Notes under the pieces: generated by a model
What the model was told of the DNA's origin: nothing
What the model saw: the letters and a program-made list of their open reading frames with translations, nothing else
Database searches by the model: none
Part shown: positions 25,175-33,959 of the stretch, one piece after another
Layout: each line of letters starts with the position of its first letter
Numbering within the stretch: position 1 is the stretch's first letter
Assembly (NCBI RefSeq): GCF_004345665.1
Contig: NZ_SLWR01000007.1
Location: forward strand, 372,001 to 436,000
Reading direction: 5' to 3'
DNA: 64,000 nucleotides
Origin: Kribbella antiqua
GTDB taxonomy: Bacteria; Actinomycetota; Actinomycetes; Propionibacteriales; Kribbellaceae
Program-made: the position numbers and the translations under genes

Positions 25175-25756
25175 GTGTTCGCGATGCAGTACGAGATCTC
25201 GTTGCCGACCGACTACGACATGGGGATCATCCGGCGCCGGGTCGAGACGACCGGGCATCGGCTGGACGACTTCGAGGGTCTCGGGCTGAAGGCGTACCTG
25301 ATCCAGGACCGTGCGAACGGCGCGATGGTCAACCAGTACGCGCCGTTCTACCTGTGGAACGACCCGGCAGCGATGGGTCGCTTCCTCTGGGGTGGCGGAT
25401 TCTTCACCGCCATCTGCAGCTCCTTCGGCCGGCCGCCGGTCCGCCACTGGACCGGAGTCGAAGCCTTGTCCGGTCCTGCCGCGGACCAGCCTGCGCTGAG
25501 CGCGACCAAGCACACCCAGCAGATCCCGCCGGACGTCGATCCGGCCGACCCGGTCACTGAAGCCGTCGAGGCTCTTCTTCGCCAGACCGCTACCAAGCCG
25601 GCGGCGCATACGACGGCGATCGCCGTCGACCCGGCGCGCTGGGAGCTGGTTCACTTCACGCTCTGGGCGACTCCAGAACCGCCGGTCACCCCGGGCACGC
25701 GCTACCAGGTCCTGCACTTGTCCACACCTGGGATAAAAGACCTGCTGGCGGGGTGA
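25175..25756 (+). CDS. DUF4865 family protein
   Basis: 193 residues. MQYEISLPTDYDMGIIRRRVETTGHRLDDFEGLGLKAYLIQD, then GGGFFTAICSSFGRPPVRHWTGVE and RWELVHFTLWA, the DUF4865 pattern (an alpha/beta dimeric-barrel-like family of unknown role). GTG 25175 has GAGAGGGG 6 nt upstream; the ATG at 25184 is an alternative. A TAGTAT-like -10 lies at about 25140. It is followed 21 bp later by an MFS transporter. Confidence 0.85.
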   Translation: MFAMQYEISLPTDYDMGIIRRRVETTGHRLDDFEGLGLKAYLIQDRANGAMVNQYAPFYLWNDPAAMGRFLWGGGFFTAICSSFGRPPVRHWTGVEALSGPAADQPALSATKHTQQIPPDVDPADPVTEAVEALLRQTATKPAAHTTAIAVDPARWELVHFTLWATPEPPVTPGTRYQVLHLSTPGIKDLLAG

Positions 25757-25777
25757 TTTCGCCGTATCTTTCAAGAC

Positions 25778-27034
25778 ATGAGGTACACGAGCCCACACCT
25801 TTGACGCCCTGACCGAAATCTGTCCTGGCGCATCGTCGCGTACGAGGCGCTGCAGGACTTCATCCCGCTGTATCCGCTGTACCAGCTGCTGTTCGCCGAC
25901 CACGGGTTGTCGGCCGCCCAGATCTCGATGCTGTTCGTCATCTGGTCGACGACCGCGTTCGTGCTCGAGGTGCCGTCCGGCGCCTGGGCCGACACGTACT
26001 CGCGGCGCAAGCTGCTGGTCCTCGGTGCCCTGATCAGCGGTCTCGGCTACGCCGCCTGGATCGCGCTGCCGTCGTTCGCCGGCTTCGCGCTCGGCTTCGT
26101 TCTCTGGGGTACGGCGTCCGCGCTGATCTCCGGCACGTTCGAAGCCTTCGTGTACGACGAACTCGCCGCGCGCGGGAGCACCGCCAAGTACGCCGGCCTG
26201 CTCGGCCGCGCCAGATCGGCCGCTCTGGTCGCCAACCTGGCCGCGACCGCTTTGGCCGCGCCACTGTTCGACCTCGGCGGCTACACGCTCGCGGGCATCG
26301 TCAGCATCCTCAGCTGCCTGATCCAGGCCGCTGTCGCGCTGACGTTCCCGGAAGCCCCACCCGTCGAGCCCGCACAAGCAGAGGAGGACGAACCGCAACC
26401 GACGTCAACCAGAGCCGCGCTCACCGGCTATTGGTCGATGCTCCGGGCCGGTGTGACAGAAGCATTGACCAGCCGTGGCGTGCGTAGAGCGGTGGCGCTG
26501 GTGGCCTTGCTCGGCGGCTTCCTGGCGTTCGACGAGTACTTCCCGTTGCTCGCCAGAGATGCCGGCGCGTCCACCACCTTGGTGCCGCTGCTGATCGCTG
26601 GAACCGTTGCGGCCCAAGCGATTGGAGGCGCACTCGCCGGACCGGCCTACAAGTTGCCAGCAGCAACATTTGCGGTAGGCCTCGGAGCGACGGCCGCATT
26701 GATCGCCTGGGGTGCGCTGAGCGGAACGGCGTGGGGCTTCGCGCCGATCGCCATCGGGTACGGCGTGATGCAGCTCGTCATCGTGGTCGCGGAGGCGCGA
26801 CTGCAGGACTCGATCACCGGACCGGCCCGAGCGACCGTGACGTCGGTGTCCGGCTTCTTCGCCGAAGTCTTCGCGGTCGCGGTCTACGCGGGATTCGCGC
26901 TGGGCTCACTCTGGTTCAGCATGTCGATCCTCGTCGCCGCTCTGACGATCCCGGTCGTGCTGACGGCGATCGTCGTACCGTTCTCGCTTCCGGCGGCGAA
27001 GAATTCGGCGTCCGCCGAAGTAACTGACACATAG
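25778..27034 (+). CDS. MFS transporter with an in-frame TGA near its start
   Basis: Major-facilitator efflux-type protein of about 12 membrane segments: FVIWSTTAFVLEVPSGAWADTYSRRK is the loop 2-3 signature. ATG 25778 has TATCTT 7 nt upstream (leaderless pattern), but its frame reaches TGA at 25802 after eight codons and then stays open (RNLSWRIVAYEALQDF) to 27034. Reading +1 from about 25797 gives TFDALT, so one extra base near 25795 and one missing base near 25814 would restore an ordinary N-terminus. Starting at TTG 25907 loses the first membrane helix. The gene is thus broken, mis-sequenced, or starts unusually. Confidence 0.6.
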
Positions 27035-27044
27035 CGTGGGAGGT

Positions 27045-27977
27045 ATGAAGAGACAGGGCGCGCTGGCGGCGGCTGCAGCGGCAGTGACCGTGGTGTTGTG
27101 GGCTTCGGCCTTCGTGGCGATTCGTCATGTCGGCCAGGAGGTCTCACCCGGTGCGCTGTCGTTGGGCCGGCTGCTGGTCGGGAGTGTGCTGCTGGGCGCG
27201 TTTGTGTTCTCTCGTCCGCGCCGCTGGCCGGCGAGGAGCGACTGGAAGTTCCTCCTGCTCTGCGGTCTGTTGTGGTTCGGCGTGTACAACCTCGCGCTGA
27301 ACGCGGCCGAGCAACGCCTCGACGCCGGTACGACGGCCATGCTCGTCAACATCGGCCCGTTGCTCATCGCACTGCTGGCCGGCGTACTGCTTCACGAAGG
27401 CTTCCCGCGCCAGTTGGTGATCGGCAGCATCGCCGCGTTCGGGGGCGTCGTACTGATCGGCTTGTCTTCATCCGAGGGGCGCGCCGAGACCTGGGGAGTG
27501 GTCCTCTGCCTCGTCGCCGCAGCCGCGTACGCCGTCGGGGTCGTCTCGCAGAAGCCGCTGCTCGCCCGGCTACCCGCTCTCGAAGTCACTTGGCTGGCGT
27601 GCGTGATCGGCGCGATCAGCTGCCTCCCGTTCGCTCCGGCGCTCGTACGCGAATCGGCCGACGCCAAGCCGTCGACGCTCTGGTGGATCGTGTTCCTCGG
27701 TGCGTTCCCGACCGCGATCGCCTTCACGACCTGGGCCTACGCCTTGGCCCGTACGACGGCCGGTCGGATGGGCGCGACGACGTACCTCGTCCCGCCGCTG
27801 ACGATCTTCCTCGGCTGGCTGCTGCTGGATGAGAGCCCGGCTCCGCTCGCCTACCTCGGCGGTCTGCTCTGCCTGGCCGGCGTGGCGATCTCGCGCTATC
27901 GGCCGCGGCGGACGCCGGCCGCGATGCCCGCGGTGAGCACGGTCAGCCCGGACTCGAAGCCGCTGTCGAAGTCGTAG
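27045..27977 (+). CDS. EamA/DMT-family transporter
   Basis: 310 residues, ten membrane segments in two EamA repeats (about 8-140 and 150-290). LWASAFVAIRHVG opens the first repeat and LVPPLTIFLGWLLLDE closes the second, both typical of drug/metabolite exporters. ATG 27045 is preceded by TAGCGT (27032-27037) with 7 nt spacing, so probably leaderless. Substrate unknown. Its last 82 bp overlap the convergent TetR gene. Confidence 0.88.
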   Translation: MKRQGALAAAAAAVTVVLWASAFVAIRHVGQEVSPGALSLGRLLVGSVLLGAFVFSRPRRWPARSDWKFLLLCGLLWFGVYNLALNAAEQRLDAGTTAMLVNIGPLLIALLAGVLLHEGFPRQLVIGSIAAFGGVVLIGLSSSEGRAETWGVVLCLVAAAAYAVGVVSQKPLLARLPALEVTWLACVIGAISCLPFAPALVRESADAKPSTLWWIVFLGAFPTAIAFTTWAYALARTTAGRMGATTYLVPPLTIFLGWLLLDESPAPLAYLGGLLCLAGVAISRYRPRRTPAAMPAVSTVSPDSKPLSKS

Positions 27978-28591
27978 GCGAGACCTTCGGGTCCCAACTC
28001 GCCGACTACGCGGGCGAGAGTCGGTGCCTTGCCGGCAGGCAGATCCTGCACACGGGTCAGCAGGTCTGGGGCCAGGTCGAACGTCTCGGAGCGGACGGAC
28101 GTCTCGCCGAGGGCGAAGCCGTGGATGAAGTCGATGATCGTGTTCACTGCCTCGAAGATCTGCCGCGGTGACAGCCCGCCGCGATCGAGCGCGCGGTAGA
28201 ACGGCTCCACCACCACGACAACGACCTCGGACACCGCGGAGGTGTCGGACAGCACCTGCAGCGCGAGGTTCGGATGCGCCCGAAGCGCATTGCGATAAGC
28301 CCGGGCCGCGTCCTTCAACTGCTCCTGCCACGGCACCGCATCGCCCGGATCGGGCAGCTCCAGACCTGCGAACACCAATTCGGCGAGCCCAGCCAGTACG
28401 GCGGCCTTGTTCGGCAGGTGGTGGTAGAGCGACATCGGGTTGACCTCGAGCGTGGCGGCGAGCCGCCGCATGGTCAGCGCGTCGATCCCTTCGTCGTCGA
28501 CGATCCGCAGCGCCGTGGTCAGGATCGCCTCCCGGCTCAGTCGCTCCTCGCCCAAGCGGGGTCGTCCGGAGCGCTTGCCAGCATTAACCAT
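27896..28591 (-). CDS. TetR-family repressor
   Basis: 231 residues. N-terminal HTH: REAILTTALRIVDDEGIDALTMRRLAATLEVNPMSLYHHLPNKAAVLAG. C-terminal ligand-binding helices as in the TetR_C_1 type. The start ATG 28591 lies inside its own likely operator (28587-28603), giving tight autoregulation. It is divergent from the SDR at 28637. It probably controls the SDR and itself. Confidence 0.92.
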   Translation of the reverse strand: MVNAGKRSGRPRLGEERLSREAILTTALRIVDDEGIDALTMRRLAATLEVNPMSLYHHLPNKAAVLAGLAELVFAGLELPDPGDAVPWQEQLKDAARAYRNALRAHPNLALQVLSDTSAVSEVVVVVVEPFYRALDRGGLSPRQIFEAVNTIIDFIHGFALGETSVRSETFDLAPDLLTRVQDLPAGKAPTLARVVGELGPEGLAYDFDSGFESGLTVLTAGIAAGVRRGR

Positions 28592-28623
28592 ACGTCGTAT
28601 GGTACATAAACATACAGCGTATG
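28587..28623. promoter_or_regulatory. Two TetR-type operators
   Basis: ACCATACGTCGTATGGT (28587-28603) is a perfect palindrome. CATACAGCGTATG (28611-28623) is a second half-related site 24 bp centre to centre. They flank the two divergent starts. Confidence 0.75.
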
Positions 28624-28636
28624 GAAAGGAGCCGTG

Positions 28637-29548
28637 ATGAAGCCGTTGGCGGAGAAGGTTGCGTTGGTGACGGGTGCAACGCGGGCGGCCGGGCGGGGGA
28701 TCGCGGTCCAGCTCGGCGCCGCAGGTGCGACCGTCTACGTGACTGGGCGCAGCACGCGGTCACAACGGTCGGAGATGAACCGGCCGGAGACGATCGAGGA
28801 GACCGCCGAGCTGGTCGACCGTGCCGGTGGGCGCGGCATCGCCGTACCGGTGGACCACCTGGATCCCGAGCAAGTCCGCGCTCTCGTCGACCGGATCGAA
28901 CGCGAACAGGGCGCGCTGCACATCCTGGTCAACGACATCTGGGGTCAGTTCGGCGAACCCGAATGGGACAAGTCCGTCTGGGAGAGCGACCTCGACGGCG
29001 GTCTGCGACTGCTGCGGCTCGGCATCGACACGCACGTGATCACCAGCCACTTCGCGCTGCCGCTGCTGATCAAGTCCCCCAGCGGGCTCGTCATCGAGAT
29101 GACCGATGGCACGAACGAGTACAACGCCGAGAACTACCGCGTCTCCTTCTTTTACGACCTCGCCAAGGGTGCGGTCAGCCGGATCGCGTTCGCCCTCGCG
29201 CACGAGCTCGACCAGTACGACGCGACCGCCGTACTGCTCACGCCTGGTTGGCTCCGGTCCGAGGCGATGCTCGAAGCCTTCGGCGTGACGGAGGCCAACT
29301 GGCAGGACGCGACCGAGCGGATCCCGCACTTCGCGATCTCCGAAAGCCCGTCGTACGTCGGTCGCGCTGTGGCTGCTCTGGCCGCGGATCCCGACGTACG
29401 GCGCTGGAACGGCAAGTCCACCTCGAGTGGTGAACTCGCGCAGGTCTACGGCTTCACCGATCTGGACGGGAGCCGGCCTGATGCGTGGCGCTACATCGTC
29501 GAGGTGCAGGACCCGGGCAAGCCCACCGACACCACCGGCTACCGCTAA
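28637..29548 (+). CDS. SDR oxidoreductase regulated by the TetR gene
   Basis: 303 residues. VTGATRAAGRGIAVQLG is the cofactor loop, VTGRST with Arg after strand 2 (NADP preferred), SFFYDLAKGA as the YxxxK motif, and an extended C-terminus compared with classical SDRs of about 250. AAAGGAG precedes ATG 28637. Substrate unknown. It is under the double palindromic operator and is probably induced by the ligand of the TetR repressor. Confidence 0.9.
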   Translation: MKPLAEKVALVTGATRAAGRGIAVQLGAAGATVYVTGRSTRSQRSEMNRPETIEETAELVDRAGGRGIAVPVDHLDPEQVRALVDRIEREQGALHILVNDIWGQFGEPEWDKSVWESDLDGGLRLLRLGIDTHVITSHFALPLLIKSPSGLVIEMTDGTNEYNAENYRVSFFYDLAKGAVSRIAFALAHELDQYDATAVLLTPGWLRSEAMLEAFGVTEANWQDATERIPHFAISESPSYVGRAVAALAADPDVRRWNGKSTSSGELAQVYGFTDLDGSRPDAWRYIVEVQDPGKPTDTTGYR

Positions 29549-30345
29549 AGCTTGTACGGCGGGCACGCCTCGCTGCCATCAGTTGGCGTCGGCAGCGGTC
29601 GAGCGTCGCCAGACAACGCCGCATGCGGATGGGCGGCCGCGATCGGGATGCCGGACGCGGCCGCCAACGCCAGCACCTCCCGCCGCGACGTCACCGCCCT
29701 CGCCGGATCACGCTCGTACACATAAGTCAGCTCAGGCCACCGAGCCTGCGCCGGATGCACCAGCACATCCCCGCCGAGCAGGGCCCGCTCGGTCACCACG
29801 GACTGATGCCCAGGCGTATGCCCCGGCGTCGGCAACAACCGCATCCCGCGGAGCTCAGCCTCCCCGTCCACAACCCTGAGCTGCCCGGCCTCCACGATCG
29901 GCCGGATCATCCGCTCGTACGTCGTCCCACCTCGCACATGCTCCAGCTCATCCTTCTGTACGACGTACTCCGCATTCACAAACCGCGGACGCCCACCCTC
30001 CGCGTTCCACCCCACGTGATCCAGATGCACATGCGTCAAAACCACCAGCTCGACATCGCTCTCCCGAACCCCCACCTTCTCCAGCAACTTCGGCAACCGC
30101 CCCGCCACCCCCAACCACTCAGCCGCCTCCCCACCCGCCGGCCCGATCCCCGCATCAACCAGCACAACGCCCGCATCCCCAGTCACCAAGTAACTATGGA
30201 AATGCAGCCACCATCCACCGGCCCGCACGTTCCCCGGCACGACACTCGCGGTCCAGCCCGCGTGCTCAACGCCCCACCCCGGCAACGCCTCCTCCACCCT
30301 CTCCGGAAACACCGCCACAGCATCACACAACACCGTCACGTCCAT
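29545..30345 (-). CDS. Metallo-beta-lactamase-fold hydrolase
   Basis: 266 residues. HVHLDHVGW is the HxHxDH zinc motif, LPTPGHTPGHQSV the third His, and GGDVLVHP and AHPHAALSG the remaining ligands. Typical of lactonases and similar hydrolases. GGAGGAG precedes ATG 30345. It overlaps the convergent SDR by 4 bp at 29548. Its first 23 bp overlap the 3' end of the Abi_2 gene, so they are read as one transcript. Confidence 0.9.
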   Translation of the reverse strand: MDVTVLCDAVAVFPERVEEALPGWGVEHAGWTASVVPGNVRAGGWWLHFHSYLVTGDAGVVLVDAGIGPAGGEAAEWLGVAGRLPKLLEKVGVRESDVELVVLTHVHLDHVGWNAEGGRPRFVNAEYVVQKDELEHVRGGTTYERMIRPIVEAGQLRVVDGEAELRGMRLLPTPGHTPGHQSVVTERALLGGDVLVHPAQARWPELTYVYERDPARAVTSRREVLALAAASGIPIAAAHPHAALSGDARPLPTPTDGSEACPPYKL

Positions 30346-31318
30346 GCGCAGCTCCTCCGTTCGCCCATGGCCGATGCGCGGCCCACCCCTCCGGAAACCC
30401 CAACTCGGCAAGGCTCCGACCGCAGGCCGGAATCTCCATACTGAGAAGTTGCCGTAGCCGTGACGCCCAATCAGTGCCTTGCCCGACTCGCTCTACCAGG
30501 AATGCCAGGACGCAGAGCATCGAGTAGATCCGGTGCGGCGGCACGTCCGGGGCGGTCAGATGGCGGAGATCCGAAACATGTGCCAACTGTCGTGACGCGA
30601 TCTTGTACACCAGATGCCGATTCCACAGTCGTGAATGGTGTGCGCAGATGTTGCGGACGTAGTTGAGCACCCGTAACCAATTGCCCAACGCATGTCCGTT
30701 GCCGAGGCCAGTCTGATCGACTACGTCGAGGTCCCGTGCGATGGCGTTGCGGTCTGCAGCCTTGAGGCCTCTGTAGAGATGTGCCGTCGAGCCGAAGTCC
30801 AGGATCTCAGTGACCACCCACACCGGCAGGCGCCCGTCGTACTTCTGCTGGAAATGCACGACGAAGTCCTCCGTCGAGCGTGCTTGTGCTCCGACGAGCT
30901 TGGCGACCCACTCGTCGTACCTGCTCGGTTCCCTGCCTCTCGCTTGAGTGAACTGTCCGTCGAGGTTACTGCGGTTCAGGTGGGCGTAGGCGCCGCGTTT
31001 GCCCAGAGTGAAGCTGATCATCACGCGCAACGCGATCTCGACGCGCTCGATGGCGTCGAGGACGTGAAGCTTGAGTCGTCGATCGGTGTCGTAGAGACGC
31101 ACGACCGCGGCAAACGTCGTGCCCTCGACGAAGCGATCGTCGCGCTGCGCCGGGCCGAGCCGGCGACGGTACGGGTACCAATACCCGCTTAGCCGGTAGT
31201 ACCCGACGACACTCAACAGATCGCTGGCCGCGGCAGGATCGTCGATGACCATGCCCCTGCTCTTCAGCAGTTGAACTTGGTCATCGAAGGACAGGTGTGG
31301 CTTGGTGTAGGCAGTCAC
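30323..31318 (-). CDS. Abi_2 (AbiD/AbiF-like) abortive-infection protein
   Basis: 331 residues. YYRLSGYWYPYR near residue 40 is the Abi_2 signature. The C-terminal HEPN-like part has RNICAHHSRLWN, a complete Rx4H catalytic pair near residue 220, consistent with an RNase toxin. GTG 31318. Known family members block phage growth. Two copies of a structured RNA lie directly upstream in the same orientation, an arrangement known for abiF-type genes. It runs into the MBL gene with a 23-bp overlap. Confidence 0.88.
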   Translation of the reverse strand: MTAYTKPHLSFDDQVQLLKSRGMVIDDPAAASDLLSVVGYYRLSGYWYPYRRRLGPAQRDDRFVEGTTFAAVVRLYDTDRRLKLHVLDAIERVEIALRVMISFTLGKRGAYAHLNRSNLDGQFTQARGREPSRYDEWVAKLVGAQARSTEDFVVHFQQKYDGRLPVWVVTEILDFGSTAHLYRGLKAADRNAIARDLDVVDQTGLGNGHALGNWLRVLNYVRNICAHHSRLWNRHLVYKIASRQLAHVSDLRHLTAPDVPPHRIYSMLCVLAFLVERVGQGTDWASRLRQLLSMEIPACGRSLAELGFPEGWAAHRPWANGGAAHGRDGVV

Positions 31319-31332
31319 GAGAGTCCCCAGGG

Positions 31333-31392
31333 AAAGGAAAACCAGCCCGTGCCCTGAGGGGCAAAGGGGCTGGCCATGTTGTCAACAGTTTA
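31333..31392 (-). ncRNA. Abi-associated structured RNA, copy B (proximal)
   Basis: Minus-strand TAAACTGT (31392-31385) is followed by a hairpin with stem CCAGCCC/GGGCTGG (31373-31342) and an inner stem GCCC/GGGC, then a C/T-rich tail. It ends just before the Abi_2 start. Copy A at 31453-31511 has the same plan. The inner pair changes from GCTC/GAGC to GCCC/GGGC between copies, which is compensatory. Confidence 0.7.
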
Positions 31393-31452
31393 CGCCTATC
31401 AGGCCGTCCAATCGCACTCCAGGTTGCTGGCTGTGGATGGCGTAAACCCCGG

Positions 31453-31511
31453 AAAAAGACGACCAGCCCGTGCTCGGAGAGCAGAGGGGCTGGTCTGGTA
31501 CTGACAGTTTA
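31453..31511 (-). ncRNA. Abi-associated structured RNA, copy A (distal)
   Basis: Minus-strand TAAACTGT (31511-31504) followed by ACCAGCCC/GGGCTGGT (31494-31462) with inner GCTC/GAGC and a GTCTTTTT tail that resembles a terminator. Unit spacing to copy B is 119 bp. The two copies share the 5' box, both stems and the AC bulge. Confidence 0.7.
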
Positions 31512-31559
31512 TCCGACTTGTGCGCGTTCGTCGGACTCTGCTCGCTGCTTGTGGACAAG

Positions 31560-32156
31560 TCAGGGGAGGAGCATCCAGGTGGCTAGGGCGGTCATGAGGA
31601 GGGCGATGGTGGAGTCTAGGTATTTCCAGGATTGGGGGCGGGCGAAGACGGGGGTGAGTTTGCGGGCGAAGAAGCCTAGGGAGAAGAACCAGGTGAAGGA
31701 GGCTGCGACGGAGCCGAGGCCGTAGATCCAGCGGCCGTCGGTGCCGCGTTGGTTGGCGAGGGAGCCGAGCAGGACGACGGTGTCGAGGTAGACGTGCGGG
31801 TTGAGGTAGGTGAAGGCAAGGCAGGTGAGAAGGACGCTGCGGAGGGTGGCGGGGGCGTGATCGGCGGGGCTGATCGAGCTGGGGCTGAAAGCGCGGCGGA
31901 GGGCGAAGGCGGCGTACAGGTAGAGGAATGTGGCGCCGCCGTACTTTGCGATGTCGAGAGCCAGCTCGCTGCGGGTGAGCAGGGCGCCGAGGCCTGCGAT
32001 GCCGCTCGTGATCAGCAAGGCGTCGGACAGCGAGCAGACGAGCACCACTGGCAGGACGTGCTCGCGGCGTAGGCCCTGGCGCAGGACGAAGGCGTTCTGC
32101 GCTCCGATCGCGACGATCAGGGTCAGGGTGGTGGCAAAGCCGGCAAGCAGGGGCAT
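31560..32156 (-). CDS. LysE/ArgO-type amino-acid exporter
   Basis: 198 residues with about six membrane segments. IVAIGAQNAFVLRQGLRREHV is the LysE signature and TYLNPHVYLDTVVLLG a second one. It exports basic amino acids in this family. ATG 32156 has TACCGT 7 nt upstream, so leaderless. It is divergent from a LysG/ArgP-like LysR regulator, the classical lysE-lysG layout. Confidence 0.9.
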   Translation of the reverse strand: MPLLAGFATTLTLIVAIGAQNAFVLRQGLRREHVLPVVLVCSLSDALLITSGIAGLGALLTRSELALDIAKYGGATFLYLYAAFALRRAFSPSSISPADHAPATLRSVLLTCLAFTYLNPHVYLDTVVLLGSLANQRGTDGRWIYGLGSVAASFTWFFSLGFFARKLTPVFARPQSWKYLDSTIALLMTALATWMLLP

Positions 32157-32230
32157 GTCTACGACGGTAGGCAGCGCCCACCGCTTCAAGCCAGCTAAAG
32201 ATTCTGACGTGCCATTAGCATTGCTTCATC

Positions 32231-33112
32231 ATGCAAATCGACTCCGCACAGCTCGACACCTTCGCGGCCGTGGTCGACGAGGGCAGTTTCGACGCGGCCG
32301 CGCGACGGCTGAATGTCACACCGTCGGCGGTCAGTCAGCGCATCAAGGCGCTCGAGAGTCGCCTGGGCCAGGTCGTGGTGATGCGCGGCAAGCCAGCGCG
32401 ACCCACCGAAGCCGGCGAAGCCCTGCTCCGGCTCGCCCGCCAGGTCTCGCTGCTCGAGTTGGAGGCGATTGCCTCGGTCCGCGGCACGGTCGACGCGCTC
32501 CGCCTGCCGATCGCGGTGAACGCGGACTCGCTCAACAACTGGTTCCTCCCCGCGATGCTCGACGTATCGCAGCAGTACGACGCCAGGTTCGTTGTACATC
32601 AGGAGGACGAGGAACACTCCGCCGAGTTCCTGCGCAACGGCACCGTCCTCGCCGCGGTGACCGCCGACCCGCGCCCGGTGCAGGGTTGTCGCGTCCTGCC
32701 GCTCGGCAAGATGCGCTACCTCGCGGTCGCCACTCCCGAGTACGCCGATCGCTGGCTGGCAACGAAACCGTTGCCGGAGGCACTCGCCGACGCGCCGATG
32801 ATGATCTTCAACACCAAGGACACACTGCAGCATCGCCTGATCCGCAAGGTGACCCGGCGCAAACTCAACCCACCGATGCATGCGGTCCCGGCGCCCGGCG
32901 CGTTCCATCAGTCGGTCCGCATCGGCCTGGGGTGGGGCATGATCGAGGACGAGGTCGCCCAGCCCGAGCTCGTCGCCGGCCGCCTGGTGGACATTGCCCC
33001 CGGCAAGTACATCGACGTCCCGCTCTACTGGCAGCATTGGAAGCTGCAGTCCGCCATCCTCGACGCTCTCACTACAGCAGTACGACGCGCAGCAGCGAAA
33101 GGCCTCAGGTAG
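32231..33112 (+). CDS. LysG/ArgP-family LysR-type regulator
   Basis: 293 residues. N-terminal HTH: LDTFAAVVDEGSFDAAARRLNVTPSAVSQRIKALESRLGQVVVMR. Effector domain with NADSLNNWFLPAML and the GLGWGMIEDEVAQPEL loop of ArgP/LysG proteins. ATG 32231. It faces the exporter gene and probably activates it with lysine or arginine as coinducer. Confidence 0.93.
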   Translation: MQIDSAQLDTFAAVVDEGSFDAAARRLNVTPSAVSQRIKALESRLGQVVVMRGKPARPTEAGEALLRLARQVSLLELEAIASVRGTVDALRLPIAVNADSLNNWFLPAMLDVSQQYDARFVVHQEDEEHSAEFLRNGTVLAAVTADPRPVQGCRVLPLGKMRYLAVATPEYADRWLATKPLPEALADAPMMIFNTKDTLQHRLIRKVTRRKLNPPMHAVPAPGAFHQSVRIGLGWGMIEDEVAQPELVAGRLVDIAPGKYIDVPLYWQHWKLQSAILDALTTAVRRAAAKGLR

Positions 33113-33113
33113 C

Positions 33114-33959
33114 TCAGTCCCACCGCATGGCCATCGGATTGTCGGGTGGGATCAAGCCTGACGACATCAAGGAAGCGCTCAACGGGTGGACGAGGTCGTG
33201 CAGCTCGGTGGTCAGTTCCTCGCCGAGTGCGCGCCAACCCTGGTCGGCCAAGGCGTCCGTCGTGTCCTCCACCTGCTGGCGGAGTTCCCGGCCGGCGACC
33301 GTTAGTGCACCGGCCGAATCGAGCAGCCCACGGCTCCTCAGATCGTCTGATGCAGCGGCCCAGTCGTCATCGCTCCAGCGGCGATTGACCTGGAAGACCT
33401 TCTTCGAGGGTCCTCCCGCGGCGGAGATCGTCACGCAGGCCTGACAAGGACTCAGCCCTGCGCCGACCAGTGCGGCAACATGCCCGTCACCTCGCGACTC
33501 CCGCAAGATCGTCGTTGCCTGCCACAGCACGAGGTGCGGCTCGTCAGGCCATTCCAACGCCGCGTTGGCCGCCGCGATCGGTCTCCCCGCGACGGGCGCC
33601 AATTCGGCAGCGCGACGAGCCACTTCGGCCGTACGACGGAGCGACGCGTCAGGGAACAGTCGTCGTACGGCGGAATCGACCGCGCGCAACCGGGCGTCGA
33701 GCAATTGTGCAGGCGAGGCGTAACCCCAGGCATCCGGCAGTGACCGAGCCACCATCGCCGGATGGAAGTTGTAGAACACAGCCGCGACCACCGACGGACC
33801 AACCGGGCCGAGTGGAGCGGCGCGGCAGCCGAAGTAGCTCATCCAGCCGCCACGCAGACCCAACGCGTCCGTCTCCCGCTTGGTGTCCGGGGCGAAGTAC
33901 GTGATCGCGTGGTTTGGCTCGAGGGTCTTCCACATCCGCCGCGCCCGGTTGCCGGTCAT
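33114..33959 (-). CDS. SCO6745-like / SalK-type regulatory protein
   Basis: 281 residues. GGWMSYFGCRAAPLGPVGPSVVAAVFYNFHPAMVARSLPDAW is the family pattern, followed by helices rich in Ala and an acidic C-terminus. The function is uncertain: SalK-type proteins are in antibiotic clusters. The ATG (33959) overlaps the GNAT stop as ATGA, so the GNAT and this gene form one operon. Not a clear DNA-binding protein by eye. Confidence 0.8.
   Translation of the reverse strand: MTGNRARRMWKTLEPNHAITYFAPDTKRETDALGLRGGWMSYFGCRAAPLGPVGPSVVAAVFYNFHPAMVARSLPDAWGYASPAQLLDARLRAVDSAVRRLFPDASLRRTAEVARRAAELAPVAGRPIAAANAALEWPDEPHLVLWQATTILRESRGDGHVAALVGAGLSPCQACVTISAAGGPSKKVFQVNRRWSDDDWAAASDDLRSRGLLDSAGALTVAGRELRQQVEDTTDALADQGWRALGEELTTELHDLVHPLSASLMSSGLIPPDNPMAMRWD

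Noticed and set aside
25907-27034. TTG 25907 as the true MFS start
   Set aside because: It removes the first membrane helix and has no promoter or ribosome site; the leaderless ATG 25778 fits better despite the TGA.
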